Notes under the pieces: generated by a model
The model's input: only the letters and a program-made list of their open reading frames with translations
Database searches by the model: none
What the model was told of the DNA's origin: nothing
Part shown: positions 1 through 11,884 of the stretch, piece by piece
How the letters are laid out: each line of letters begins with the position of its first letter
How positions within the stretch are numbered: position 1 is the first letter of the stretch
Translations under genes and position numbers: made by a program
DNA from: Lepidodermella squamata
Taxonomy: Eukaryota > Gastrotricha
Assembly (NCBI GenBank): GCA_047495785.1
Contig: JBLDXI010000025.1
Coordinates: forward strand, 2,108,001 to 2,172,000
DNA: 64,000 nt
Reading direction: 5' to 3'

Positions 1-529
1 CGTTTTTTAAAGGGCCCCACTCTTGACGAAGAGTCGCTCGTTTCGCAAGCCAAAAATGACGTAAGGTAATTGGTGCGGTTTTCGCGAGCAGCTTCGACGC
101 CGCGTGGTTGTTACTCAAAAGCACTGCCTGCTTTTGAAAATATTCATTTTTACCCAGCACAAGGCTGGTTAGTGCTAGAAAGTGCCTATTAAAAAGTGAT
201 ATGCTGGACACCGACTCGAAAATCATCCATTACGAAGTCTTGTGATACACCGCATTCATCCAGCACGGTCCTGAAAATGGACCCGAACAGGTAAACAAAT
301 TGGTAAAAGTCATGAGCGCGTGCTGGACAATAGTTTAAAGCAGGCAGAGTCAACATTTCTGAGAATCAGGTGTGACACTAACGTTTGGATTTGGCAAGCC
401 AATTTGACTTACTTTGCTCGCAATTTTAGCGCGAACCAAGTATCGCAGGTCATTAAATCTCATATCGTCGATAGTGCGGAAAATTAGTGCTGGAAAGGTG
501 CTGAAAGTCGTTCTGGATACAAGTGGAAT
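1..529. other. gene-free stretch
   Basis: I recognise no gene. The first 60 bases, with a GGGCCCC motif and a CGTTTCGCAAG motif, resemble the sequence around 30,820-30,890. They may be the edge of one dispersed repeat, but this was judged by eye only. Confidence 0.4.
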
Positions 530-769
530 TCAATAGTTTAATTCCTCTTCGATTTTGCCGTCACTATTAGTGATTATACTACCCAAATATTCGAATTTCG
601 TAACTTTTTCTAGTTTTTTCCCGTTTAATGCCGATTCGTAATTTTGAGCATTCGAACCGTCACTAGAATTAATCATATATTGAGTTTTTGCCGGGTTAAT
701 TTTAAAATCCCATTCGGTGCAAGCCAAGTCGAAAATATGAAGTAGTCGTGAAGTTTTGTCGCGGTTCAT
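530..769 (-). mobile_element. non-LTR retrotransposon reverse transcriptase fragment
   Basis: A 79-codon open frame on the minus strand reads like the end of the reverse transcriptase of a non-LTR retrotransposon. It has a WDFKINPAKTQYM motif (the 'W..NP.KT..M' block after the palm) and then KVTKFEYLGSIITNSDG, the typical 'F.YLGS.i..dG' block that follows it. The polymerase core with the catalytic aspartates is not present, and no endonuclease or ORF1 is joined to it. It is therefore a 5'- and 3'-truncated fragment, probably a dead copy. The clade cannot be named from this piece. Confidence 0.7.
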
Positions 770-905
770 GCCTACATTTTGACGTCAGGCATATTTCCTT
801 ACGACGCATCGTTGACCCGCGTAAAAAGGAATTCTGACATACCCAGGATGTGGATCCAAATATCGGATCTCGCACTCTATTTTTTGGCATTTGAAGCGTT
901 AATGT
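770..905. mobile_element. half of an inverted-repeat element related to the 4.9 kb element
   Basis: The stretch contains GACGCATCGTTGACC, then CCCAGGATGTGGATCCAAAT, then ATCGGATCTCGC, and ends GAAGCGTTA. The same blocks, diverged, form the 3' half and the internal part of the inverted-repeat element at 4903-5324. I see no matching left end, so this is a partial, older copy. Confidence 0.5.
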
Positions 906-1623
906 GGTTTTACTAGTCCCGATTTGCATCTGTGCAAATAGTAGATGCAATTGGTTGAGGCTCGTAAAAATTAATCTAATCTATCATACCTCGCAAGGAT
1001 TGAGATAATTAAAGATGTATATATGCGATCAGGGCCTTTATCATCAACAGCAGCCTCGTTCCGTCGACTAGAGGAAACGTCAGATGTCAGGCCGCAATTT
1101 CGCCGGATTCCGGAACCACCGCGTGGAAGTATTCCAGTCTCAAACCCGCGGCCCCACCAGCTTTAATCGGACGATGAGGAGGTGTCTCAAATCAGTTTGC
1201 AAATCAGTCGTCGATGAAAGTAATTTCTTAATGAACGGTCTTCACCAAGTACCTGGCTACTCGAACAGTAGCGGCATCAACCCAGGGCCAAACCTGCCGA
1301 ACAGCTCTTATCTACCAATTTTGAAATCGCCCTTTCGCTTTCCATGTCTCAAGACTTGTTGAAGCCTAAGACCTCGGAGGATTGCTACACCTATCCAAAT
1401 CTGTCTTCGAATGTCTTAAGGTGGCTGAAGCCGTTTGCGTGGGAAACGTGAAAGTATGCCACAAATTCAGAATGGAACAAGTGTTCTGACCGCTGTCAAC
1501 ATCGCTTATTCACAAGGCGCAATCGCAGACAAATTAACTTGTGACTGTGTAGATTCTCACGATCGATTTGACCTAATATTTTCCCTGATTCATCGCTAAA
1601 CAGTGGTTTTTCACTATTACGCT
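906..1623. other. gene-free stretch
   Basis: An open frame of 92 codons at 1084-1362 has no recognisable motif and no splice-linked partner. I see no receptor exon here. Confidence 0.4.
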
Positions 1624-1768
1624 TGAATCACGCGTTTGTGTATCTGTGCTTTGTTAATGTTGTTAATGTTAATGATGGGTAAGAATGATACCCGGTCGCA
1701 TACAGGCCGGCCCGAATGCGTACGGTCCCCAATATTAACAAAGCACAGATACACAAACGCGTGATTCA
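1624..1768. mobile_element. short foldback element with about 38-bp terminal inverted repeats
   Basis: TGAATCACGCGTTTGTGTAT at 1624 is repeated in inverted orientation at the other end, finishing at 1768. The arms run on through a CTGTGCTTTGTTAAT block and enclose about 70 bp. There is no coding capacity. It looks like a non-autonomous inverted-repeat element; no target duplication was identified with confidence. Confidence 0.6.
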
Positions 1769-4510
1769 TGCGTATTGCAGTCCTCCGATTTTTTTTCGTG
1801 ACTCGACAGTGTCTGCCACTGGAAAAAAATTGCGAAAAAGTGTACGCCAATTTGGAATTTTTGATTTTTGTTCGTTTTTTTTCGCTAAGCTGCTGTAGAA
1901 AGTTCGCAAAATTCGCTAAACTAGTTAATACGCGATTGAAAAATCACAGATGCTATTTCCCAAAGCTTAAAGCCTGAAGTCTTCAATGTTGTTCTAGGGG
2001 AGTAAGGAGTAAGGTCTTTTATATTGCCTTTCATGAAATCAGGGAAACAAACGAAAAGGACTAGAATGCGAGCGAAGCGAGCCGATTTTTCGGCGATTCG
2101 CCTCGGAAAATGCGAAAAATGAGCATCTCGAAGCTGGTTTTTTTTCTATAAAAAGGAATTTTTCTCCTCATTTCTCCTCCTGTTCTCTTACTTCCTTCCG
2201 GACAGATTCCAGATCCCAGATCATTGAAAATTGGGTCTAATGAGAATGGGAACTGTTGGCTTAGGAGAATGGAAAACAAAAGGAAAATAGATAGTGCAGC
2301 GAGCGAAGCGAGCAAATTTTCAATATAAAAGCACAAAATTTAATTTTTAACTCGGGAAATCCCTAAACCTGGCTGGCTTCATAAGGTCTTAAAAGTGTAC
2401 GCCAATCAACTATCCCTGAGCGACAATTTCGGGCCTTTTAACTGCCTAAATCAAAAAAACTAAATATGCAAATTAGCGAGAGTTTTTCTGTTGGCAGTAT
2501 TCTGTCAAAAGTCTAGTTTTTTGCCGAGCTGGACAGTTTTCTGGGTGGTTTTCTGCGGTGAGAGTTTTTGTGGTGAGAGATGGTTTCTACTGCGCAGTCA
2601 CTTGCTCGTTGCTAATTTCACCAGAACTTTCACTCAGGGCCATTTGTACTTCGCATTCAATATTAAAAATGCGGCTTTCACTCTCTGTTTCAAAAAAGAC
2701 AGTTTTACCCTTCACGCAAATCCGTCGATGCAAGTATCATTTTATTCATCAAAACTGATCAATAAAAAAAAATTGAAAAATTGTCAAGTTAATAGTGAAT
2801 GATGTTTCACGAGACGCTCGAACAACGGCTGTGACTGATGCAGAAACCGCCACTGGAGCAGGCCCGATAACCTGTAGATTATAATTGAAATTAATAATTG
2901 AAATTAATTGAACACTGAAATACCTTGTTAATTATCGATACCGTTACGAATTGCTGACCGGCCCGTTAAGACTGGTTCGACTGCAAAATCGATTCGCAGG
3001 ACAAACCTTCAAAAGTTGCGGGTAAATTAAAGAAAACGGAATTAATTTCAAAATTACCTTGAAAATTCGATAAATATCTGACTTGTCCAAATTGCATGGT
3101 CGACGCACCTGGTAGCAAGGCAAGGACGAAGCTCAGAATGCGAAATTGAGGCCGGACGAAAAATTCTTACTAAATAAGACATAGGGATGGATGTTTTGGA
3201 ATTGAAAACAAAAATATGATGATTTGAAGGAACCAAAAAGCCACATTTTTGAAGCATGGCGTGATTACGCAACACCCCGAGGCCTGTGTGCACAACAATC
3301 GAGCGCCCCAATAACAATGATTTTGCCCTATTTCAGCTTTTATTTAGAGCGACAATTTTCAGTCATTAAAAATTTGGCTTTTAAGAAAAATCCAAATTAT
3401 CGAATTTTGCTGTCATTCTTATATTTTAGATGGTTCAGGCTGAAAACGATAAAAATTCGGTAATTTTTAGGATCCAGGTAAATAATTAGGAAAAATTAGG
3501 TAAAATCGAGAAAAACGAGAAATTTCCTGATAAATAAAAACAGATTGATCCGGATAGGTAGAAGGCAGTTTTCGAGCCAGGGAATTTTCGGCAAAAAACT
3601 AGAGGCCGAGGCATCGAATTTCGTTCACTTTCGTTCACTATTTCTGACTTCGCAGTGAAAATAAAGAAAAATCGAAAGTTTGTTTAACGGCGACGAAGAA
3701 ATATTTCACCTGGCAGTTAACTTCGGGTCTCGAGTCGGAAAATGCCGAATTTCCCAAGTTTCATGAAAAACTTCGCGAAGTTATTGCGGTTTCCAGCTTT
3801 TAACTTCCAGTTTTTTCCAAAAACTGCAGTAAGTTTTGAAAAAAGATGAAAAATGGCAGTAAACGGCGTTTTCAGGCAGTTTCTTGCAATTCCCACTGGA
3901 ACTTGGCAGTATTTCGCAAAAAACGTGCACTTGCTGCTCAGGGATACCCCTAACCCTTTTCTCAACGGTTTTAATAAGGAATATTTTTTTGTGTCTGCCA
4001 CTGAGCGTGGTCCAGTGGGGAAAAATCTGAACACTGGCGTATTGATGAAAAGCCACTGTTTTGTATCATTTATATGTTCCTGCCGCGTTTATTATCGCCG
4101 GCAATTGCTTCAATTTTGCTATTGATCCTATCGATTTCTGATTTTATTTGCAAGCTCAAAAACTTTTTAATTTTCAAAAATCAAGAATACATGACCATTG
4201 TGTTCGCCGTACCAGGTACCATCAACAAACATCAAAGAACCAGCTCTGATTTCGAGAAATCGATCGAAGAAAAATCAACTTCTTTGTTTACTGTCGGACA
4301 GAAATTTTCAGCGCTATTCGTGATTCAGCTGAACATTTGCGACCCATGATGTTCCACTATTTTTCTGTAGTGGGCAGTCTATCTTAAATTATGTCCGCAA
4401 GCGACGTGAGACGTGACAATACTTCAGCAACCCCATCTAAGAATTTGCTCACAAGGCGTCAACACTTTGTTGGAAAGTCGATAATATCCTCCAACAACAG
4501 GAAGCAGAAG
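1769..4510. other. gene-free stretch, AT-rich
   Basis: Only short unsupported open frames occur. Small clusters of GCGAGCGAAGCGAGC-type sequence at 2071-2087 and 2295-2312 recur in inverted form near 30,970, suggesting dispersed repeat pieces. No receptor exon was found. Confidence 0.4.
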
Positions 4511-4620
4511 GCAGCTTCAATGCATCGTTTGTAATTTTGATTCATGCTTGAAAGACTCTGACTGCGCAAGCATGATCAATAAATCCGCTTCAATCATTTT
4601 CTGCATGCTATGCTCACATC
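4511..4620 (+). promoter_or_regulatory. upstream module 1, copy preceding gene A
   Basis: This has the order GCAGCTTCAATGC, TTTGTAATTTT, CTTGAAAGACTCTGA, CATGATCAATAAATCCGCTTC. The same order of blocks lies upstream of most receptor genes here. It is 2.3 kb from gene A because the tandem duplication at 4689-6279 lies between them. The regulatory role is inferred from repetition and position only. Confidence 0.45.
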
Positions 4621-4902
4621 TCGACCTAGTAAAAAATCAGACTTGCGAACAGTCATACCGTAACGAACGAACGAACGAAGCGAATATCTTTTATTAGTCC
4701 ATCACTTTCCTTCACATCAAAGCAAAAGCGACAAGCGTACCGTATCGCTTGGCCCCACAAGTGCCTTATCATTTGAAGAATTTCCAGCATCTCCTGTGAG
4801 ACACTATCCACCACTTGCCTAGATAGATTCCGGTAAGTAATTCTTGCAATGCAATTGCTGACCTTGCCTGGAAAACTACAAAAACATATATTTTCATATT
4901 TT

Positions 4903-5324
4903 TAACACTTTAACTGCCAAAAATACACAGCGAGATTGATGTTTGGATCCAAATCCTGGGTCTGTCAAAAGTCCTTTTTTCGGGCGGTCAACGATGCGTC
5001 GTAGGGCAAAATGCCTGCCCGCATAGTGTAGACCTTAATCCGACAGTTCTTTTGACACCGAAAAGTCTGAGCAGGTATTTGAAAGTGACTGTGAAATTTT
5101 CGTCGAAATTTTTGATCAGAGCCAAAAATCAGACCCAAGAATTGGACCTAATTAGACCTAATATTAGACCCAGATTATGGCGCAACATTCGAATATTTCA
5201 CTGTTTTACAAGTTGATTTCTGTTGATTGACAAGTTGCTTGACCCGAAAAATAGACTATTGACAGACCCAGGATTTGAATCCAAATATCGATCTCGCTAT
5301 GTATTTTTGACAGTTAAAGTGTTA
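4903..5324. mobile_element. inverted-repeat (MITE-like) element, copy 1
   Basis: The element begins TAACACTTTAACTGCC and ends with the inverse, GACAGTTAAAGTGTTA. The inverted arms continue inward for about 65 bp with mismatches and include a GGATCCAAATCCTGGGTCTG block. The 422-bp body has no coding capacity. A half copy lies at 770-905. Confidence 0.7.
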
Positions 5325-5703
5325 AGTCTTACTACAAATGCGCTTTTTGTTTACCAGCTGTAGATTTTCTGGAGAAATTATGAATTAACACTACGCAGAC
5401 CGTAGCTAATCAGCTCGATTCCTTCTAAATAACATTGCTTGCAATCTCTTTCACGGACACCTAGTTAGTTATTTTACCTAGTTATTTATTTTTATTAGTC
5501 CATCACTTTCCTTCACATCAAAGCAAAAGCGACAAGCGTACCGTATCGCTTGGCCCCACAAGTGCCTTATCATTTGAAGAATTTCCAGCATCTCCTGTGA
5601 GACACTATCCACCACTTGCCTAGATAGATTCCGGTAAGTAATTCTTGCAATGCAATTGCTGACCTTGCCTGGAAAACTACAAAAACATATATTTTCATAT
5701 TTT

Positions 5704-6125
5704 TAACACTTTAACTGCCAAAAATACACAGCGAGATTGATGTTTGGATCCAAATCCTGGGTCTGTCAAAAGTCCTTTTTTCGGGCGGTCAACGATGCGT
5801 CGTAGGGCAAAATGCCTGCCCGCATAGTGTAGACCTTAATCCGACAGTTCTTTTGACACCGAAAAGTCTGAGCAGGTATTTGAAAGTGACTGTGAAATTT
5901 TCGTCGAAATTTTTGATCAGAGCCAAAAATCAGACCCAAGAATTGGACCTAATTAGACCTAATATTAGACCCAGATTATGGCGCAACATTCGAATATTTC
6001 ACTGTTTTACAAGTTGATTTCTGTTGATTGACAAGTTGCTTGACCCGAAAAATAGACTATTGACAGACCCAGGATTTGAATCCAAATATCGATCTCGCTA
6101 TGTATTTTTGACAGTTAAAGTGTTA
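5704..6125. mobile_element. inverted-repeat (MITE-like) element, copy 2
   Basis: This is identical to the element at 4903-5324 because it lies inside the second unit of the tandem duplication. It is not an independent insertion. Confidence 0.7.
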
Positions 6126-6279
6126 AGTCTTACTACAAATGCGCTTTTTGTTTACCAGCTGTAGATTTTCTGGAGAAATTATGAATTAACACTACGCAGA
6201 CCGTAGCTAATCAGCTCGATTCCTTCTAAATAACATTGCTTGCAATCTCTTTCACGGACACCTAGTTAGTTATTTTACC

Positions 6280-6884
6280 AAATTTTGGTAATTTTCCGGT
6301 TTTTAGCATTAGAAGTAGGCGAATTTTAATCGAGCCTGACAAGCCCACGAATTAGCAAAATTTCTGGCAAAAGGATCGGACATTGTGGTACTGGATCAAG
6401 ACATGATTAAGTGCTGTCTTCTATAAGCGAAATCAGAACAGGAATATATTAGATAACGAAATGCAGAATCTGTCATTAATTGACCTATCAAAAGCAATCA
6501 CTGTATAACACGGCGATTACGGTTCTTAAAATCGTAAAGTTATACATTTCACCAATCAAGTTGGAACAAGAGAGCTGATCAGTTCTTTCAATCTCGGAAA
6601 ACATCGCTTGTGATATAGTATAGCTTTGGATGGCCGCAACTCTGCAGCTGGGTTGCCGCGACACCACAGCTCCGGGATAACAACAGAGGAAGGCTGGAAA
6701 AACCCTTTGGTTTCTTCGGCAGGGTCCTAGAAAACAAGCGAAAACCCATCAGCTTCCGAATCCTACTTCGCACTTCGCACACTGCTTAAGATGCTTGTTT
6801 TGTTCAGGAGTCTAGAAATAGATTTCTTTATAGAGACGGTTATAGTTATATCCGGTTGATTGGCGAAGGAGTAATCAGCGTATT
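6280..6884. other. gene A 5' flank
   Basis: No coding exon is visible. A minus-strand frame at 6588-6782 has no recognisable motif. The promoter of gene A presumably lies here, but I see no clear core element. Confidence 0.35.
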
Positions 6885-8719
6885 ATGGAAAGTACCGAGC
6901 AGAAAGCCAATCAGAAGCAGAGATATACTGTCTTCTGCAACGTAATGACTTCATTCGACTTTTCGAAACCAGGTATAGGCATTTCATTCGTAGGTATGTG
7001 GCAAAGTTGTTCCGCCTAGACCGCTGTACCATCCGAAGCGCTGTAACGCTTGCCAGGTAAACATCTTCTCAACTTTTATATATGATTAACCAGGATTTAT
7101 CCAGAAATTTTTCTCTCGACAAGCCAAACGACGATACGAATTTCAATGTATTACTGGAACATTTGACTGCAAAATACAGTGTGGAGAAACGCGAGGTTGT
7201 TGCAACCGTTGCCGGCTCGAAAGATGCTTTGCATCCCAACGGCAAACTCGTATTACCTACATTTGTATGCATTTCAACCAAAAATTAATTGAGTATAGCT
7301 GCAGGTAAGGCTTCCGAACACAATGATGCGATACTGAACGCTAGCTCTTATGACTCGCGCTTTTATGATAGCAAGGAAGGTCAGGGAAGGTTCAGCGAGA
7401 AAAATGCGAGAAATAACCAGGGCTTGATCATATCCATCCCCACCAATCCTTACGATTATTATCTGACGCTAGTAGAAGACGCCACCAGAAATTCTATTAT
7501 CGGGATCACGTTTCTGCATGACTTGAACTCGGTAATTCTTCATTTAATATTTACGTATATAGTATGCACTTTTCTGTCTCCTGTAGTTACCGCTACGAAG
7601 AAGGAACACTCCCTATGATAACCTCAGCACTTTGGCAACGGAATTTTCCAGGGATCAAATCAGAATGTATAATGATGCAGGCATACGATTCGCGCGTTAC
7701 ATGAAAGGTGCATATTACTTTGACGTTAATAATTAATCAAATTTTCAGATAAAGCGCCGCTTAATGCGCTGAAATTTAGCCATATTCTTTCATCGGTGCT
7801 ACCAGAAGACTACATATCGTTAGGGGCGTTGGATAAATCGAATTTAGGCTTATTTACTTCCATTTCAAGGTAATTAGTGACAAGTCTTTAGTTTTTTTAT
7901 TCTTCATTCACGTGAGAAATTTGCTTTTCACTTGTGAGCCGTCACCTTGAATCAGATGTAAACAAGCCTGAATTCGTCGCTAACAATATCGACGACATTT
8001 ATAATGTAAAAACCGCCATTTTGCAGAAGCCTTCGCCATTTCCGACATCGAGTGGCCTGAAACAGCCACCACCGGATGGTCTGAAACAACAATTGCTTTC
8101 GTGGCTCAACAAGCAGGCGATGAACATCTCATGAGCATAAATAAAGCTATCCTCCCGCAATTTCTGGACGCATTTCCTGAATTTGAGGTACTTTTTCGCC
8201 CAAATGTAGAGAAGTTAAAATTTTTCCAAATGTAATAACTAACGGAAATCCTGTAATTAGGAATTAACACTCATGATCCCCCATAAACTGGAGTTATCAA
8301 TTATAAACTCTTTACTTACCTTAATTTGCTGTCATCTGTATTTCTGCAGCCTCTTATCATGCGAGCGAAGGAGCTATCGCACGTGATGAGCGGCTGGCAA
8401 CCGACAATGCCCGAATTCGCGTTATTCCTTTGCTATCTGTTCTTCAGTGGTATGTGCCGTCGAAATTCTTAGTGATTCTTTGCAGTAATTCTGTATTCCT
8501 CATTCAGGATCTACGTCTCCGGCACTAGTTCAACTATCAATTATCTTACGAAATTCGCTGCTTTTGCAGCACGCTGCTTTGAGAAGAGAATGTCTGGACG
8601 AGAACCACGTCGCAAGGGCTATTGCTGTCATAAAGCAAGCCGTGGCTATTAGGCCGGAATTCGATTTGAAAGCCGGGGTCTGGGCGCGGAATATTAATCC
8701 ATCATTTTTATCTAACTAG
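6885..8719 (+). CDS. nuclear receptor gene A (subfamily S2)
   Basis: Nuclear, DNA-binding receptor-type transcription factor. Exons: 6885-6941, 6994-7056, 7105-7249, 7305-7531, 7587-7707, 8027-8187, 8350-8449, 8508-8719 (361 aa). Finger 1 runs from FCN|VCGK to CNACQ, and the recognition helix reads CNACQKFFSRQ. Finger 2 ends GCCNRCRLERC. Ligand-domain helices include NSIIGITFLHDLNS, RFARYMK|EAF..SDIEW and ELSHVMSGWQPTMPEFALF. The chosen ATG gives the 19-codon exon 1 typical of S2. The exon 5 donor is GTGCAT, which is weak. A 121-nt exon-like segment at 7749-7869 is left out because including it breaks the frame. An AATAAA lies at 8939, 220 nt past the stop. Family assignment is firm; exact splicing is inferred. 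Confidence 0.8.
7749..7869 (+). other. candidate extra or alternative exon in gene A
   Basis: It is bounded by TTTTCAG and AG|GTAATT. The frame entering from exon 5 is open for 40 codons and contains ALKFSHILSSVLPEDY and LGALDKSNLGLF, a pattern like the receptor ligand-domain signature 'F..L...DK..L'. A diverged copy of its second half survives at 16,288-16,355. The length (121 nt) leaves phase 2, so direct joining to the next exon shifts the frame. It may be alternative, need a further unseen exon, or be a remnant. Confidence 0.4.
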
Positions 8720-9286
8720 ATGCGTACTTAATAATCTGCATTTCGTTCAATGCATTCGTTTCACAATAGATATCAGCCTCTCCCACCTGAAATCAGAATT
8801 AGGACACATACTTGTTTACATCGTCATTGCACTTTCTAGCCACCCCAACCAGCGAACGGTGATTAGCAGCTAATTATAGCATGCATTTTAATACCTGAAG
8901 TTGCAAGCAATTTGGCAATGAATAGCCATTTGATATGAAATAAATAAATAATAAATAAATTGATGACTAATGAAATTATAAATTGATGGCACCAGAGTTT
9001 GATATCAGAACTGTCATGTAACCCGACAGTAAAACGTAAATATGTCTCTCAACCGATGTCATGTACTCGAAGCAGGTGACGGAATGTCCAAAAATTCGCA
9101 TGGAAAAAACATATTATTCATTGTCATCAGCTTTGGCGAAAAAAGAGGAGCCGAAACGATTAAAATTTGTTAAATGTGTGCCACCATGAAGATTTTGCAC
9201 GCAGCACAGCTCAGGTTACGGTTATGTGGGGCTTCCACGAGAGCTTTCCGTCAGGCTCGATAGGTCTTCGAACTTGTAATTTTCAG
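8720..9286. other. spacer between gene A and pseudogene B
   Basis: It holds the 3' flank of gene A with a run of overlapping AATAAA motifs at 8939-8960. A badly decayed exon 2 of pseudogene B may lie at about 9176-9233, ending GCTCAGGT, but the zinc-finger codons are not readable. Confidence 0.4.
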
Positions 9287-9640
9287 AAATTCTAGACTCG
9301 GCAAGCTTCACGGCGCTTTGAATTCCAGTGTCTTAGTGGCAGAAATAATTGCGAAATCCTTCCGGGAAAAACTCGCGGTTGGTGCACTCGGTGCCGTCTT
9401 GAAAAGTGCTTCTCTTTGCGCTTAAACGCAGGTACAATATTTGTTGACGATTGAAGCTTGGTAGACTTCACTTTCTACAACAGTACTGAAAAGAAGAATA
9501 TAAGCATCGAATCAAAGGTCGAAACCACCAATAGTTTGTCATCAACAACTATTCCAGACAGCCTAGCTTTTCGAACTCAGAATAGTTGAGGGAGCCACGA
9601 AGGCATCAATTGTTGGAATCACCTTCTAGCACAAAGTCAT
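9287..9640 (+). pseudogene. nuclear receptor pseudogene B (S1, exons 3-4 only)
   Basis: Exon 3 (9287-9431) keeps the family length of 145 nt and reads RQASRRFEFQCLSGRNNC, then RCRLEKCFSLR. However, the third codon after the acceptor is TAG, where the intact genes have the second Phe-Thr step of KFFT. One of the paired cysteines of finger 2 is Trp (GWCTRC). The exon 4 relic from 9484 has an in-frame stop within seven codons and further stops in the SIVGITF helix. Exons 5-8 are absent. This is a dead S1 copy. Confidence 0.85.
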
Positions 9641-9702
9641 TTTTCGCTATTCGACATTAAGAATTACCCCCAAGGGTCTCAACTTTCCAATAAGAATTTA
9701 AA

Positions 9703-10250
9703 TTATGAAGTCGCCGATAGTTAGGTGTCGAGAATCACTCAGCAATCGGCTGCGGCTTGTCATCCGGCTTTTGTCCGGCAAGCATCGCGGAAGGCGCTCT
9801 TTCATATTCGGCATAAATTAAGGTATGACACAGACGATAACCTACAGCAATTGATGAAATAATAACACAGCTCTTGCATGAACTTCATATGGGCCATTTT
9901 TCCGCAATAATGTTTACGGTCCGGTTTTGGGCAGCCCTCACTGCTTCATCGCGTTTTTTGAAATATAATATTCTCGCTTGAAAGGCTCTGCGCTCTGAGT
10001 GTGCATTTACGATCAATATTTCTCATGGTTCATTAATTTTCTGCGAGTATCTATATGTTAGCTGCGAAATAACAAGAGAACAGACTCAAACTCCTGAAAA
10101 GGATGACAGTTTGCAGAGTCAATGACTACAATTTGTTAATTCGAATGTTCAACATGAAATCTATCGTAAACAGACGATATTGGGAGAATAAGCTGATGAT
10201 GCAAAATAATGGCAACGTACTGCTCTTGTCTATCGATTTAGGTGAAGCTT
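9703..10250. repeat. duplicated intergenic block, copy 1 (partner at 15,773-16,237)
   Basis: A block of about 500 bp is shared with 15,773-16,237 at high identity, from a GAAGTCGCC..GGTTAGGTGT start through TTCCGCAATAATGTTTACGG to CATGAAATCTATCGTAAA. It includes a good copy of upstream module 1 (9941-10,036). It appears to be 5' flanking DNA of two former receptor genes. Confidence 0.75.
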
Positions 10251-11037
10251 CTTCTTCCGAGACAAAAGATGTCCAGAACATTCTGGATTCTGGTTGAGAT
10301 GCCTTTTTCAGAAATGAGATAATTGGTTTGATTTGACTGATTTTTTTGTTCACCCGCGAGGCTCCAATGATAAAAAATAATCGATCTTCTAATGTCTAAT
10401 ATCTTAGAACACAGGGAGACAGTATAGTTGGATCCATCTGGCATCTGGAGCGAGGTTTTCAACCTTGCGATCTTGTGATTTTAACGTTAATGAAGATGCA
10501 TGGAAGATGCATGGCCTGTCAATAAGATCGAATCCACTGGTCCAATTAGAGTTAGAAATACCGTAACGGATCCTTTTCGGACGGGGAGATTTCGGACACT
10601 TGGCTTTGGGCGTCAGTTCTCCTCAAGCCTGGTAGATAGAAGCACCGGTCGAAATACAGAAGATAGCACAGGGTCTAGTCATTCAAATGGCACCTGACAT
10701 GTGAGAAACACATTGGTCTTCAGTTTACGAAGAATGGTTGCACTTCCTCGCATATATGTGCGCCGAGGTATATTATTGCCAACTTGTTCAAATAGCGGCA
10801 TTTTTGCGGGAAAGAAGCGCAAAAGGCAAACCGCATCGAATTCAGTTCATAGAGAACAGAAGTACTTCTTTGATTCAGTTAGATAGGCAGGTTTGGAACA
10901 AGTTAAAATTTCCCCATTTGTCCTGAAATTCAGCCAGAATAAACGCCGAGTACTCACGCACGCCTTTGGTCTTCAGAAATTGTTGTAATGCTTGTTGGAA
11001 AATCGATTCGAAAACCTCGGACATCAGGATGCAGAAG
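10251..11037. other. gene-free stretch
   Basis: Overlapping frames at 10,500-10,926 carry no recognisable motif and no splice partners. I see no receptor exon here. Confidence 0.35.
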
Positions 11038-11130
11038 GCAGCTTCATTGCGTCATTAGTAATTTAATATGATGCTTGAACGGCTCTGTGAATTTGCCATT
11101 GTGATCAATAATTCCGCGCTCCCTTTATTT
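11038..11130 (+). promoter_or_regulatory. upstream module 1, copy preceding gene C
   Basis: Block order: GCTTCATTGCG, TAGTAATTTAATATG, CTTGAACGGCTCTG, GTGATCAATAATTCCGC. It sits about 750 bp upstream of the gene C start codon. Function is inferred. Confidence 0.5.
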
Positions 11131-11884
11131 ACTGCATGCAGTACTTACAGCTAAATCAAATGATCACAGTCTCGAGCAGTCATTCTCCATACTTTTTGTA
11201 ATGTGAGGCGCCCAATGAGTGCCTTCTGAGAACATTTAATGACTTGTTCTCAGTGAACACGAGGACAAATTTAATTTCTTTCGACCAAGTATTTCGACAT
11301 CCAGCAGCTTCATTTACTTCATTCATTTTCATTTTCATTTTTCTGTGAACAGACAATTACGCAATGTTACTTCTAGTCAATTTCTATTTCCGACTAGATT
11401 CAGGAAACCTTTTCCATAAATTTTGAACTATAACTGCAGAAAAACTATTCCTCCAAATTCCTTGCAGGCAATGAGGGTCATTTTCGAAGCTTTTCCGTGC
11501 TCCTTGTTTACCACTTATGCCGAATAAATCTCCCACTGTAACTTTTCTCTAGTTGAGGTTAAGCTCTCCTGGATAGAATCGGTTGCTTCGAAACTTTTAA
11601 CTATGTAGTTTTAATTATCGATCATATTTTTTTTAGTTAAAACAATCGAATCTAGAATGGAAACTAGAAACTATTTTACTGAGGTGACATTTTACGATTG
11701 CTCCGCAGCTATAACATGCGTTTTCAGCTATCAAAGGTGTATAGACTGGGGTACATTTTTATGAAATTCTCATCAGAAAATGTGCAAATGAAAGCGGTAG
11801 AAAAAATGCAATTACCAATTTTTGAAGACATTTTTTTTGCTATTAATTAATTACTCGAAGAATTTTGTGATCTCATTAATCATT
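11131..11884. other. gene C 5' flank
   Basis: No exon is visible. It contains a diverged piece resembling module 2 (TGTTCTCAGTGAACACGAG near 11,243) but without the CACGTG core. Confidence 0.35.

Larger units (their letters stand above)
4689..6279. repeat. 790-bp direct tandem duplication (two copies, 801-bp period)
   Basis: Copy 1 is 4689-5478 and copy 2 is 5490-6279, separated by 11 bp of TA-rich DNA. By eye the copies are identical base for base, so the duplication is very recent or maintained by conversion, or it is an assembly artefact. Each copy carries one complete inverted-repeat element (4903-5324 and 5704-6125). No protein is encoded. Confidence 0.9.

Noticed and set aside
4074-4349. 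91-codon hydrophobic open frame
   Set aside because: The N-terminal hydrophobic run comes from AT-rich DNA. There is no splice partner, no homologous copy in the window and no family motif.
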